Assembly: GCF_001536285.1 (NCBI RefSeq)
Contig: NZ_FAOZ01000005.1
Span: 423,813 to 487,812 of the forward strand
Direction: 5' to 3'
Length of the DNA stretch: 64,000 bases
Source: Parafrankia irregularis
Lineage (GTDB): Bacteria; Actinomycetota; Actinomycetes; Frankiales; Frankiaceae
Shown here in pieces: positions 46,021-55,484 of the stretch. Position numbers and translations under genes: made by a program. The notes below the pieces were generated by a model. It was given only the letters and a program-made list of their open reading frames with translations, searched no databases and had not been told where the DNA came from. How positions within the stretch are numbered: the first letter of the stretch is position 1; every line of letters begins with the position of its first letter.

Positions 46021-46798
46021 CCTTCCGGGAGGCGACGCCCCGGGGGTGCCGGACCGCCCCGACGCCCCCACCGGCGCCCCCGATGTTGTCGCTGGCGCCG
46101 GTCACAGGCCGGCGACCGGCCAGCCAGGGAGCAGGCAGGACGTCGACGGCGGCGACCGCGACCAGGCTGCTCGCCTCGGCGAGCAGCTCCGCGACCTCCG
46201 GTTCCTGCCAGCCACGGTCCGCCGCGTGCGTCAGCTCCTCGGACTCGTGGTAGGCCGCCTCGACCAGCCATCCGCTCGCCGTGCAGGCCGACAGCAGGCC
46301 CAGCAGGTCCGGGCGGGCGTCAGGCAGCCGGCGGGCGAGTTGCCGCCGCAGCTCCCACAGCGCCGCCCAGTCGGCGGTCCGCCCCCAGGTGATCCGCACG
46401 TACCGCGCCCGCCCCAGCTCGGGGCGGCCTCCCTCCCCTGCCAGGCTCGCCTCGCCGACGAGTTGCACGTGCGGATGGTCGATCACGGCCACGGGGCGCA
46501 GCAACCCTCCGAAGGCCTCCCAGGTCGTGCCTTGCCAGAACTCGGCGCCATCCACATCGCCGGGGTCATGGAGGTCGAACAGGCCGACGAAGACACCGTC
46601 CCGTGACGTCCCGGTGGTGCAGGCCGCCAGCCCGGCGCCAGCTGGGCCGCCGCTCGGTGCACCTGAACCGCTCGGTGCACCTGAACCGCTCGACGCACCT
46701 GAGCCGCCCGGACCGCGCGAACCGCCGGCCCCTCGCTCCAGAGCATCACGCAGTGCGCGTTTGTCCCGCACTCGGCCCCGGATCGCCCGCAGCACCAT
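45932..46798 (-). CDS. Hypothetical protein
   Basis: 288-residue protein of unknown function. ATG 46798 has GGGGAGG five bases upstream, good support for a real gene. After a basic start (MVLRAIRGRVRDKRALRDAL) comes a Gly/Ser repeat linker (SGSGAPSGSGAPSGG, 18-base tandem repeats near 46655-46705). A globular part follows (GVFVGLFDLHDPGDVDGAEF, YVRITWGRTADWAALWELRR, VEAAYHESEELTHAADRGW). The C-terminal 60 residues are low in complexity and overlap the HiPIP-like gene antisense, so the true end of the fold is probably near residue 225. No domain is recognised. Confidence 0.65.
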   Translation of the reverse strand: MVLRAIRGRVRDKRALRDALERGAGGSRGPGGSGASSGSGAPSGSGAPSGGPAGAGLAACTTGTSRDGVFVGLFDLHDPGDVDGAEFWQGTTWEAFGGLLRPVAVIDHPHVQLVGEASLAGEGGRPELGRARYVRITWGRTADWAALWELRRQLARRLPDARPDLLGLLSACTASGWLVEAAYHESEELTHAADRGWQEPEVAELLAEASSLVAVAAVDVLPAPWLAGRRPVTGASDNIGGAGGGVGAVRHPRGVASRKVSPLPGSPPTTGTTSRRRPGSAASGASSR

Positions 46799-46887
46799 CG
46801 CCACCTCCCCGTGACGGTGAGGTTACGGCGCCCAGTTACCCGCAGCCACCTGGAGACAGCGGAACGTACGCCTACCGCGGCTGGGGA

Positions 46888-48990
46888 TTACGGGGCCAAC
46901 GACACGACCGGGAAGGGCAGCGTGCTCCCGTCGCCGCCGGTGCCGGCGGCTCCCGGAGCAGCGGCGGAGCTCGTGGCCGCCGAACCCGTGGCGGCCGAGC
47001 CCGGGTCCACCTGGGCGCACAGGGCCGTGATCACCTCGCCGAGACCGATCCGCGCATCGGCGGCGATCTCTCCCACCTGGATCGCGGCCGCGAGCCGGTC
47101 CAGGAAACGGGACAGCTCGACAGCGGCCTGCAGACCGCCATCGCCGTCCGGCAGGGTGGCGAGCAGGTCGTCCACGGCCGTCCGGGTGATGCGTCCGGTG
47201 TCGCGGTAGGTCTCCAGATGGCGCCGCAACCCGGCCAGCGTGGGCGGAGCACCGGTGAAGTCCGCGGGATCGAGGTCGGCGGCCCGGATCCGCGTCTCGG
47301 TGGAGGCACAGTCAGCACCGCCGGGCAGGACCCGCACCACGACGTCGAAGGGGCCGCGACCCGTCGCGCGGCCGATCGCCAGCCCGTCCACCCGCCCGAG
47401 CGAGACGACCTCGTCGCCGCTCGACACGGTCCGGGCGCTCGTCCCCGTGGCCACCGTCGCGCCCGTGCTGTCGAGCACCACGAGCTCGATGGTCACCGTC
47501 CGGCCGTCGGTGCCCCCGACCCGGCCGCGTACCTCCAACGACTCATGGTCCGAGCCGGTCAGCACATCGCCGCCGACCCCGTCGACGCTGATCGATCCCT
47601 GGTCGATCACCGGCGTCAGGCAGCCCTCCCCCTCCGCGCCGGCCAGCGGCGTCAGCGCCGTGACCTCGAACGGCTGGTCGATCGGCAGGCCCTGCGCCCC
47701 CTGATCATCCGAGGTGTCGCCACCGGTCGCGTCGGCCGGTTCGGCGCCCAGGCCGCTCACGACCGTCGCGCCGACGGCGTACCAGGCCGCCCAGCCGAGG
47801 ACGGAGCGGGTGTACGCCTCCGACGGGTTGTACGAGCGCACCGCGGTGAGCACGTTCTTCGGGATCCGCAGGTCGCCGGAGGCACAGAGCAGCTCCGCCG
47901 CGGCGAGCGTGGCGTCGTCGAGGTCGTTGGGGTCAGCACGTCCGTCCGCGTCGGCGTCCCGGCCGGCCCAGCGCCACATCGCCGGGGTGAACTGCATCGG
48001 GCCGACCGCCCGGTCGAGCTCACGATCACCGTCGAGCCAGCCGTCGTCGGTGTCGCGGATGTAGAACATGCCGGCCGAGCCGTCGAGCCGCGGGCCGACC
48101 ACAGTGGGTGTGACCTGGCCGGTGACCGGGTCGATCGCCGCGCCCTTTCCGTGGCCTGACTCGATTGCGCCGATGCCTGCCAGCAGCGACCAGTGCAGGA
48201 AGCAGTCCGGCCGCTCGGCGTTCACCCGGTCGGCCGCGCTCGTGTAGGCGGCCAACGCCCGGGACGGGATCGTGGAGGCCTCGGCACTCGAACCGGGCGG
48301 AGTGGTCAGCGATTCGTTACGGACCGTCGAATCCGGCGCCGAACCATCGTCCACCTCGTCGTTGTCGTCGGCGGCGACGTCGGACCCGGAGCGGGTCGCG
48401 GTACCGGCGGACGCCGTGAGCCCGTCACGCACCGGCAGCCGGATCTGCCCGGACGCGCCGACCACACCCGCCAGAGCCTCCACGGTCGCTCCGCCGAAGG
48501 CGGCCCCGTTGTCGGGCAGCACCTCGACCTGGTCGATCCGGCCGTTGACCGGCCCGTGCAGGCTGATCGGTGCGGCGGCGGGCGCGGGCGTGGCCACCGC
48601 GGTCACCGCGAGAGTGAGCACAGCCACCGCCAGCGGGAGCTTCAGCAGCGCACCCCAGGAGACGCGTGTCGCCTGGCCTTCGGCGCGTCGGCGTCGCCCA
48701 CCGGGGGCGGCTGACGACGTCGGGCGGCGGGCCGCCACCTGGCCGCGTGCTGTCGCCGGCCTGCGGCGCCTCGACGGAGGATCGACCCACACCGCCTCGG
48801 CCGCGGCCCGCGACGACCGGTGTGCACCGGCCCGACGGCCCGCCGTGCCATGACCCGCCATGCCATGACCCGCAACGCCGCTACCTGCCGCGCCACGGAC
48901 GGACCGGCGGCTCACAGCCGCCCCCACCGGCGGCTGCTGCTGCTGCTGGTCTGGCACTCCATGACCGGACACCGCGCCATGGCCGGACAC
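46888..48990 (-). CDS. Lytic transglycosylase-like cell wall protein
   Basis: About 700 residues. A long Arg/His/Gln-rich cytoplasmic start is followed by one membrane segment near residues 115-135 (LLKLPLAVAVLTLAVTAVA), so the protein is probably anchored with its body outside. The lysozyme-like core has LLAGIGAIESGHGKG (catalytic Glu), GPRLDGSAGMFYIRDTDDG, RAVGPMQFTPAMWRWAGRDAD and RSYNPSEAYTRSVLGWAAWY, typical of actinobacterial MltB/SLT-like proteins. A beta-rich C-terminal half and an Ala/Gly-rich end complete it. It probably cleaves peptidoglycan. GTG start at 48990; later starts are possible. Confidence 0.87.
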   Translation of the reverse strand: MSGHGAVSGHGVPDQQQQQPPVGAAVSRRSVRGAAGSGVAGHGMAGHGTAGRRAGAHRSSRAAAEAVWVDPPSRRRRPATARGQVAARRPTSSAAPGGRRRRAEGQATRVSWGALLKLPLAVAVLTLAVTAVATPAPAAAPISLHGPVNGRIDQVEVLPDNGAAFGGATVEALAGVVGASGQIRLPVRDGLTASAGTATRSGSDVAADDNDEVDDGSAPDSTVRNESLTTPPGSSAEASTIPSRALAAYTSAADRVNAERPDCFLHWSLLAGIGAIESGHGKGAAIDPVTGQVTPTVVGPRLDGSAGMFYIRDTDDGWLDGDRELDRAVGPMQFTPAMWRWAGRDADADGRADPNDLDDATLAAAELLCASGDLRIPKNVLTAVRSYNPSEAYTRSVLGWAAWYAVGATVVSGLGAEPADATGGDTSDDQGAQGLPIDQPFEVTALTPLAGAEGEGCLTPVIDQGSISVDGVGGDVLTGSDHESLEVRGRVGGTDGRTVTIELVVLDSTGATVATGTSARTVSSGDEVVSLGRVDGLAIGRATGRGPFDVVVRVLPGGADCASTETRIRAADLDPADFTGAPPTLAGLRRHLETYRDTGRITRTAVDDLLATLPDGDGGLQAAVELSRFLDRLAAAIQVGEIAADARIGLGEVITALCAQVDPGSAATGSAATSSAAAPGAAGTGGDGSTLPFPVVSLAP

Positions 48991-49243
48991 CGCGACACCG
49001 CCGTCCCCTCTCCCCGGCTTGGTGACCGAGCTCGCGTCTCACCATCGCCTCGGACATCCAGGACACCGATATGCGGTGGATTTGCCGGATCGCCGGAAGC
49101 GTCGCGGTCAGCGTAACGGGCACCAAAGGATGGCCGCGCCGCGTTGGCACGAGCGGAGAAATCTTTGGCAGGACGGGCGGACGCCGCATAGGCGGCGTTG
49201 ACGATGTTGATCTGGCGATGGGGGACACCGCCAGGCGACCGGA

Positions 49244-50917
49244 CTAGACCGCGTCGGGGTCGGGACGCTCGCCCTGGCGACGCAGCCCGTAGATGACGGC
49301 ATCCTGCAACGCCACCCAGGAGGCCGCGATGATGTTCTCGTGGACGCCGATGGTGTCCCAACGGCCACGGCCGTCACTGGTCTCGACCAGCACCCGGGTG
49401 ACCGCTCCGGAGCCCTGGCTCCCGTCGAGGATCCGGACCTTGAAGTCGACGAGGTCGAGGTCCACGAGGCCCGGGTAGGCCTTCTCCAGCGCGGCGCGCA
49501 GCGCGGTGTCGAGCGCGTTCACCGGGCCGTTGCCCTCGGCGGTCGAAACGTGCCGCTCACCGTGGGAGGTGAGCTTGACCGTCGCTTCGCTGACGACCTC
49601 GCCACCAGCCCGCTGCTCGACGATGACCCGCCAGGATTCCAGGGTGAAGTAGCGTTCCCGCCCGGACACCTCGTCGATCAGCAGAAGCTCGAAGGAGGCC
49701 TCCGCGGCCTCGTACGAGTAGCCCGCGGCCTCACGGTCCTTGACGATCTCCAGCACCCGGCCGAGGGCCTCACGCTCGCCGGACAGGTCCAGGCCCATCT
49801 CCCGGCCCTTGAGCTCCAGCGTCGCCCGGCCCGCCAGCTCCGAGACGAGCATCCGCATGTCGTTGCCGACCATGGCCGGGTCGATGTGCTGGTACATGTC
49901 CGGGTCGACCTTGACCGCGCTCGCGTGCAGGCCGGCCTTGTGCGCGAAGGCGCTCGCCCCGACATACGGCCGGCTGTTGTCCGGTACCGAGTTGGTGACC
50001 TCGTCGATGGCGTGGGACACCCGGACGAGATCGCGCAGCCGCCCGGCGGGCAGCACCTGGCGCCCCAGCTTGGTCTCCAGGCCGGCGATCACGCTGAACA
50101 GGTTGGCGTTGCCGCAGCGCTCGCCGTAGCCGTTCGCGGTGCCCTGCACATGGGTCGCCCCGGCCTCGATCGCGACCAGGCTGTTCGCGACGGCGCAGGC
50201 CGCGTCGTCGTGGCAGTGGATGCCGAGCCGCGCACCGGTGAGCGCCAGCGTCTCGGCGACGACCTCGCCGATCCGGGTCGGCAGCATCCCGCCGTTGGTG
50301 TCGCACAGCACGATGACCTCGGCACCGGCCTCGGCCGCCGTGCGCACCATCTCCAGGGCGTAGTCGGCGTGGGCCCGGTGACCGTCGAAGAAGTGCTCCG
50401 CGTCGACGAACACCCGCTTGCCCTCGGCGGTCAGATGCCGGACGGTGTCGCGGATCATCGCCAGGTTCTCGGCGGGGGTCGTGCGCAGCGCGCGCTCGAC
50501 GTGCCGACGGTCAGCCTTCGCCACCAGGCACACGACCGCGGTACCCGCGTCACGCAGCGCCGCGACCTGCGGATCGTCGGCCACGGCCTTGCTCGCCCGC
50601 CGGGTGGAGCCGAAGGCGGTCAGCAGCGCACCGCGCAGGTTCAGCTCGGTACGGGCACGGCGGAAGAACTCGGCGTCCTTGGGATTCGATCCGGGCCAGC
50701 CGCCCTCGATGAACCCGACGCCCAGCTCGTCGAGATGACGAGCGACGACGAGCTTGTCGGCGACCGACAGCGAGAGCCCTTCCTGCTGGGTTCCGTCCCG
50801 CAGGGTGGTGTCGTAGATGTGCAGCGACTCACGGTCGAACACGGGCTCCACCGGGGCGCCCTCGGCGCGGGCGTCGACGGAAGCGGTTCGGGTGGTGGTT
50901 GGGACGTCGTGGTGCAC
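49244..50917 (-). CDS. cimA: Citramalate synthase
   Basis: Condenses pyruvate and acetyl-CoA to (R)-citramalate, entering isoleucine synthesis without threonine. 557 residues: LHIYDTTLRDGTQQEGLSLS (catalytic Arg-Asp), FIEGGWPGSNPKD, LCDTNGGMLPTR, GIHCHDDAACAVANSL, GTANGYGERCGNANLF and HKAGLHASAVKVDPDMYQHI are CimA-type rather than LeuA-type. The C-terminal LeuA-dimer regulatory domain (NGPVNALDTALRAAL) suggests feedback control by isoleucine. GTG 50917 with GAGAGGG upstream. Placed with ilvE and leuB, as in other actinobacteria. Confidence 0.95.
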   Translation of the reverse strand: MHHDVPTTTRTASVDARAEGAPVEPVFDRESLHIYDTTLRDGTQQEGLSLSVADKLVVARHLDELGVGFIEGGWPGSNPKDAEFFRRARTELNLRGALLTAFGSTRRASKAVADDPQVAALRDAGTAVVCLVAKADRRHVERALRTTPAENLAMIRDTVRHLTAEGKRVFVDAEHFFDGHRAHADYALEMVRTAAEAGAEVIVLCDTNGGMLPTRIGEVVAETLALTGARLGIHCHDDAACAVANSLVAIEAGATHVQGTANGYGERCGNANLFSVIAGLETKLGRQVLPAGRLRDLVRVSHAIDEVTNSVPDNSRPYVGASAFAHKAGLHASAVKVDPDMYQHIDPAMVGNDMRMLVSELAGRATLELKGREMGLDLSGEREALGRVLEIVKDREAAGYSYEAAEASFELLLIDEVSGRERYFTLESWRVIVEQRAGGEVVSEATVKLTSHGERHVSTAEGNGPVNALDTALRAALEKAYPGLVDLDLVDFKVRILDGSQGSGAVTRVLVETSDGRGRWDTIGVHENIIAASWVALQDAVIYGLRRQGERPDPDAV

Positions 50918-51335
50918 AGCTGGCCCTCTCGCCGGAACCTTGTCTGGCCGTCACGCGCCCCGGTCTCCATGGTCAGTGACCGGTACGCGCGACGGGGACG
51001 GGTTCGCCGCCAGCGTCCCACCTTATGTCGTAACACGCTGGACACGTAGCAAGTGTGGCGAGCGCCATCGTGCTGGCCCACCTGATCTACCTGGGGTTCT
51101 CTCGCCCGGGGCCGGGCCGGCGGCCCAGAAGGCCGGCGCCGGCAGGCCCCTGCCGCACTCGATGCGACCCGTTCCTGCCCTCCACGCTACGCACCGTTCG
51201 CGGCGCGGCGGCCGGCGGGCCGGCTTCGCCGCCGCCTGGCGTGGCCCGCCGCCACGGCGCCACCGAGCCACCGGCCACGGGGCCACCGAGCTACGGAGGG
51301 GAAGCGGCGAGGGGGCCCGGAGAAAGCGAGCCGGC
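50918..51335. other. Gene-free stretch between cimA and the Crp-type gene
   Basis: 418 bases with no credible gene; very GC-rich (CGGCGCGGCGGCCGG runs around 51190-51300). The cimA promoter should lie here. No operator-like repeat was recognised. Confidence 0.45.
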
Positions 51336-52013
51336 TCAGTCGCCGGCGAAGCGCCGAAGCCGGTCGACCTGCAGGATGGTGATCGTCTGCCCCTCGGACA
51401 GGATCCAGGCGCGCCGCTCGAACTCACGCAGCGCCTGGTTGACCGACTGCCGTGAACCACCCAGCAGCGAGGCGATCTCGGTCTGGGTGAGCCCGAGCTC
51501 GATGACCGGGCGGCCGGCCTCACGCATCCGCATCAGCAGCAGCTTGGCGACACGGCGCGGCAGGTCGAGGAACACCAGGTCGGCGTTCGCGCCGGTCAGT
51601 CGGCGCACATGCGCGACCAGAGCCCGGATGAGCTGCTCGGCGACGGCCGGGCGTTCCCGGACGAGCTCCCACACGGCACTGCGGTCCAGCACCAGCGCGG
51701 TGCTCGGTTCCAGCGCCTCGACGCTCGCGGAGCGTGTCCCGGCCTCGACGATGTTGAGCTCGCCCAGGGTCTCCTTCGGGCCCGCGATGTTCAGAACGTG
51801 ATCACGGCCGTCGTCCGCCTTGGTGAGCACCTTCAGCCGGCCCGAGGCGACCACGAGCAGTGTGTCCGCGGGCTCGCCTTCCGTGAAGACCACCTGCCCC
51901 CGGCGGAACCGCCGGGTCACCGACCTGCTGGCCAGCCGGAGCAGGTCCTCCTCGTCGAGTTCCTTTAGCAGCGTGGTCGCCCGCAGCAGGGTGACCGCCT
52001 CAGTGTCGTGCAT
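51336..52013 (-). CDS. Crp/Fnr-family transcription regulator
   Basis: 225 residues: N-terminal cyclic-nucleotide-type beta barrel (RRFRRGQVVFTEGEPADTLL, GRLKVLTKADDGRDHVLNIA, GELNIVEAGTRSASVEAL), a dimer helix, and a C-terminal winged helix with ELGLTQTEIASLLGGSRQSVNQALREF as recognition region. It resembles actinobacterial Crp-like regulators rather than Fnr, as no N-terminal Cys cluster is present. The ligand is unknown. ATG 52013 (MHDTEAVTLLRA) is preferred over an extension to 52082. Confidence 0.93.
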   Translation of the reverse strand: MHDTEAVTLLRATTLLKELDEEDLLRLASRSVTRRFRRGQVVFTEGEPADTLLVVASGRLKVLTKADDGRDHVLNIAGPKETLGELNIVEAGTRSASVEALEPSTALVLDRSAVWELVRERPAVAEQLIRALVAHVRRLTGANADLVFLDLPRRVAKLLLMRMREAGRPVIELGLTQTEIASLLGGSRQSVNQALREFERRAWILSEGQTITILQVDRLRRFAGD

Positions 52014-52121
52014 TCCGTGAACGTAGCGTTGTCGGGGGATGTGATGCGCCACGGATGCCCGACTCGGTGAATTCATCGGCACAACGTCACTCGACGACCA
52101 CAGTTGGCGATCCAGATCATG

Positions 52122-52508
52122 TCAGGCAGCGACCCGCTGGCGACTCCAGCACCGGACGACGTCTCGCATCGAGAGCACACCCTCGACCTCGGCTCCCGAG
52201 GTCACGATCAGGTGCCGGAAGCCACCCCGCAGCATGGCCGCGGCGGCCTCGTCCAGAGACCAGTCAGGGCCGGCGACCACGACGTCCCTCGTCACGTGAT
52301 CGCCGACAAGCTCGACGTCAGGATCCTGCCCGAGGGCGACCGAGCGAAGAACATCGCGCTCGGTCAGGATTCCGAACCCCTGGCTCTCGCTGTCGAGGAC
52401 CACCGCCGCACCGACGTGCCGGGCTGCCATCAGCCGGGCCGCCTGCCGCAGCGTGTGGTTCGGCCCGATCACGAGGACCAGAACACTCATTCCGTCCGAA
52501 ACTCGCAT
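52122..52508 (-). CDS. CBS-domain pair protein
   Basis: 128 residues forming two CBS motifs (a Bateman module): VIGPNHTLRQAARLMAARHV with GFGILTERDVLRS, and AGPDWSLDEAAAAMLRGGFR with GVLSMRDVVRCW. Such stand-alone modules bind adenine nucleotides and control partner proteins; the partner is unknown. ATG 52508 with GGAGGG five bases upstream. It lies upstream of the Crp-type gene on the same strand, about 110 bases away. Confidence 0.92.
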   Translation of the reverse strand: MRVSDGMSVLVLVIGPNHTLRQAARLMAARHVGAAVVLDSESQGFGILTERDVLRSVALGQDPDVELVGDHVTRDVVVAGPDWSLDEAAAAMLRGGFRHLIVTSGAEVEGVLSMRDVVRCWSRQRVAA

Positions 52509-52683
52509 GGTGCCCTCCTGAACCGGCTCGCTCCTGACGCTTGTGCGTTCGTGAAACGACTAAGGGAGACGGTAGGCGGCCAAGGTCGAGTTGGCCAGAG
52601 CACACGCCAGAACAGCTGTCGATGATGTCAGAAAAGGGACAGTACACAGCGGTCATCGCGCCATAAAACGCCCTGAAACGACA

Positions 52684-52721
52684 ACGGCCCCCGCCCGGGG
52701 AGTTACCCGGGCGGGGGCCGT
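52684..52721 (-). terminator. Strong hairpin terminator after ilvE
   Basis: ACGGCCCCCGCCCGGG (52684-52699), loop GAGTTA, CCCGGGCGGGGGCCGT (52706-52721): a perfect 16-base stem starting 25 bases past the ilvE stop. The minus strand continues TGTCGTTTCAGGG, a weak T-rich tract. Confidence 0.88.
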
Positions 52722-52746
52722 GGGCATTACGCGGCCGCGGTGAACC

Positions 52747-53670
52747 TCAGCGGACGGACTCGTTCCAGTCCTTGTAGCGGTCGAGCTCGCCGCGGGTCGC
52801 CTGGTGGAAGATGTCGAGGATCTCCTTGGTGACCGGGCCGGGCCGGCCGGCACCGACCGGCCGGTCGTCCACCGACGCGATCGGAACGATCTCGGCCGCG
52901 GTGCCGGTGAAGAAGGCCTCGTCGGCGAGGTACAGGTCGGTCCGCACGATGTGCTGCTCCAGCACCTCGTAGCCCTGGTCCGCCGCGATCTGCATCACCG
53001 ATGCCCGGGTGATGCCGCCGAGCGGACCATCGCTGAGCGGCGGGGTGATGACCTTCCGCCCGGAGACGATGAAGACGTTCTCGCCCGAGCCGTCGGCGAT
53101 GTGGCCGTTCGGGCTCGTCATGATCGCCTCGTCGTAGCCGGCCTTGATGGCGGCCACCTTGGCCAGCGACGAGTTGATGTACTGCCCGGTGGCCTTCGCC
53201 GCCGGCGGGATGATGTTCGCGTCGTTGCGGCGCCAGGTCGAGATGGTGGCGCGCGCGCCGTTGCGCTCGGCGTCCTCTCCCAGGTAGGAGCCCCAGGGCC
53301 AGACCGCGATCATCACCTCGATCGAGGACGGCAGCGGGTTGAGGCCGATCTCGCCGTAGCCGAGGTAGATCAGCGGGCGGATGTAGCAGGCCTGGACGTC
53401 GTTCTCGACGATGAGGTCCTTCGTCGCCTGGATGATCTCCTCCGGCGAGAAGGCCGGCTCCATCATGTAGATCTTGGCGCTGCGGTAGAGACGCGCAATG
53501 TGGTCGGTCAGCCGGAAGACCGCACTGCCGCTCGAGGTGGCGTAGGCGCGGATGCCCTCGAACACACCCCAGCCGTAGTGGAGGCTCGGGTTGAGCACGT
53601 GGACCTGGGCGTCGTCCCAGTCGACGAGCTCGCCGTTCATCCAGATCTTTGAAGTGGGGGTAATGGGCAT
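52747..53670 (-). CDS. ilvE: Branched-chain amino acid aminotransferase
   Basis: PLP enzyme for the last step of Leu, Ile and Val synthesis. 307 residues from ATG 53670 (MPITPTSKIWMNGELVDWDD), with GGAG five bases upstream. Fold type IV hallmarks: VHVLNPSLHYGWGVFEGIRA, catalytic Lys in GQYINSSLAKVAAIKAGYDEA, DGSGENVFIV and the cofactor loop ADEAFFTGTAAEIVPI. The short form resembles archaeal and E. coli IlvE. It lies between leuB and cimA with a strong terminator after it. Confidence 0.96.
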   Translation of the reverse strand: MPITPTSKIWMNGELVDWDDAQVHVLNPSLHYGWGVFEGIRAYATSSGSAVFRLTDHIARLYRSAKIYMMEPAFSPEEIIQATKDLIVENDVQACYIRPLIYLGYGEIGLNPLPSSIEVMIAVWPWGSYLGEDAERNGARATISTWRRNDANIIPPAAKATGQYINSSLAKVAAIKAGYDEAIMTSPNGHIADGSGENVFIVSGRKVITPPLSDGPLGGITRASVMQIAADQGYEVLEQHIVRTDLYLADEAFFTGTAAEIVPIASVDDRPVGAGRPGPVTKEILDIFHQATRGELDRYKDWNESVR

Positions 53671-53912
53671 GGCAACTCCAGTACGAAAGACTTCAGGGCG
53701 CACGAGGGCGCAGGCGAACACTGTGACGAACAGTCAGAGATGACGAAACTGCCGATCGTCGCCGTGGTCAGGCCCTGTCGGCTGCCGTCGTACCGGATCT
53801 ACGGCTCCCTTCCGAGAATAGCCCCCGGATGACCGAACGGAAAACGACCGCCGACGCGGGCACCGCCTGCAACGATGCCGCCGCCACCGCCATGGCGCGG
53901 TGCCGGGGCCGA

Positions 53913-54941
53913 TCAGCCGGCGGCGCGCGCCGCCAGATCATCCCCGATCTCACGGGTGGACCGGCGCCCGCCGTCAGAGGCGGCACGCGCCGCGAGCGAC
54001 GCGGCGACCGCCGCCTCCACCCGTGCCGCCTCACCGGTGTGCCCGAGGTGGTCCAGCAGCATGGCGACCGAGGCCACGGTCGCGGTCGGGTCGGCCAGGC
54101 CCTGGCCCGCGATGTCCGGCGCACTGCCGTGCACCGGCTCGAACATGCTCGGGTTCGCACCTGAAGGGTCCAGGTTCCCACTCGCGGCCAGCCCGATGCC
54201 GCCCGTGATCGCGGCCCCGATGTCGGTCAGGATGTCGCCGAACATGTTGTCGGTGACCACGACGTCGAACCGCCCGGGGTTGGTCACGAAGAACATCGAC
54301 GCCGCGTCGACATGCTGGTAGTCGACGGTGACGCCGGGGAACTCCGCGCCGACGTCGGCCACGGTGCGGGCCCAGAGATCACCGGCTTTGGTGAGGACGT
54401 TGGTCTTGTGCACCAGGGTCAGATGCGCGCGCGGCCGCCGGCTCGCCCGCGCGAAGGCGTCCCGGACGACCCGCTCGACGCCGAACCTCGTGTTCAGGCT
54501 CTCCTCGGTCGCCACCTCGTGCGGCGTGCCGCGACGCAGCGTGCCACCGGCACCGGCGTACGGCCCCTCCGTCCCCTCCCGGACCACGATCATGTCGATG
54601 GTCGGGTCGCCGGCGAGCGGAGTGGTCACGCCCGGGTAGAGCCGCACCGGACGAAGGTTGACGTGGTGATCGAGCTCGAACCGCAGGCGCAGCAGCAGCC
54701 CACGCTCGAGAACACCACTCGGCACGCCCGGGTCCCCGACGGCTCCCAGCAGGATCGCGTCATGGCCACGCAGCTCGGCTAGCACGCTGTCGGGCAGGGT
54801 CTCGCCGGTCCGGTGCCACCGCTGGGCACCCAGCTCGTAGTCGGTCGTCTCGACCTTGGGGTAGACCGCGCGCAGTACACGCAGCCCCTCCGCCACCACT
54901 TCCGGACCAATCCCGTCGCCACCTATGACCGCAAGCCTCAT
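53913..54941 (-). CDS. leuB: 3-isopropylmalate dehydrogenase
   Basis: NAD-dependent oxidative decarboxylation of 3-isopropylmalate. 342 residues: [20 protein letters not shown], the substrate-binding [49 protein letters not shown] and [20 protein letters not shown]. The [19 protein letters not shown] end is typical. ATG start 54941; the ribosome site is weak. It is followed by ilvE after about 240 bases. Confidence 0.97.
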   Translation of the reverse strand: MRLAVIGGDGIGPEVVAEGLRVLRAVYPKVETTDYELGAQRWHRTGETLPDSVLAELRGHDAILLGAVGDPGVPSGVLERGLLLRLRFELDHHVNLRPVRLYPGVTTPLAGDPTIDMIVVREGTEGPYAGAGGTLRRGTPHEVATEESLNTRFGVERVVRDAFARASRRPRAHLTLVHKTNVLTKAGDLWARTVADVGAEFPGVTVDYQHVDAASMFFVTNPGRFDVVVTDNMFGDILTDIGAAITGGIGLAASGNLDPSGANPSMFEPVHGSAPDIAGQGLADPTATVASVAMLLDHLGHTGEAARVEAAVAASLAARAASDGGRRSTREIGDDLAARAAG

Positions 54942-55484
54942 GAGGCCTGACTGTAGTCGTCCCCTATGGACCCGCTCGGCTGGACCGACCCCGCCGCCAC
55001 CCTCCGTGAGAGGGCCTGCATGCCAGCGCTTCGGCGGGCCGCTCCACCGGCCGATCGTGCTCGCCGGCCCACAGCCCGTGGTGGCAGTCGGGCCAGCCCG
55101 GCATTCCGTTCAACGAGTGCGCTGCATTCGCGTGCCGATCAGTCGATCCAAACGAAGCACCGGCCGACCCTGCACATATCAACCGGAACACAATCACGTT
55201 GACTTCGAAAAATGCACAACGGACAAAGTTCGGACCACACCCACGCACAGCACCACAACTCCACGGAGACAGCATGCCGATGCCGCCGTAAAAGTGGTAC
55301 GAAATAAACAACTTTGCTGATGCGACGTGCGGGGATACGAGGGGGTGCACGACGCATGGTTCCTCAGCGCCTGACCAGCGGGCGTTCAGCGGACACCGGC
55401 CGGCCGACGGGCCGCGGATCCGCGGGTCGAGGAGGCCACGGCGGGGTGGGCTAGATCTCTACGGCAGCAAAGCTCCAGCCAGCC
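54942..55484. other. Gene-free stretch between leuB and the EAL gene
   Basis: 543 bases of divergent upstream region with no supported gene. The part from 55130 to 55320 is distinctly less GC-rich (AACACAATCACGTTGACTTC, AAGTGGTACGAAATAAACAA), as expected for promoters of leuB and the EAL gene. GGTTCCTCAGCGCCTG at 55358-55373 also occurs in the leuA leader at about 58891-58906. Confidence 0.5.

Noticed and set aside
54925-55320. 131-residue plus-strand frame upstream of the EAL gene
   Set aside because: Overlaps the leuB start and covers the lower-GC promoter-like part; no motif or translation signal.
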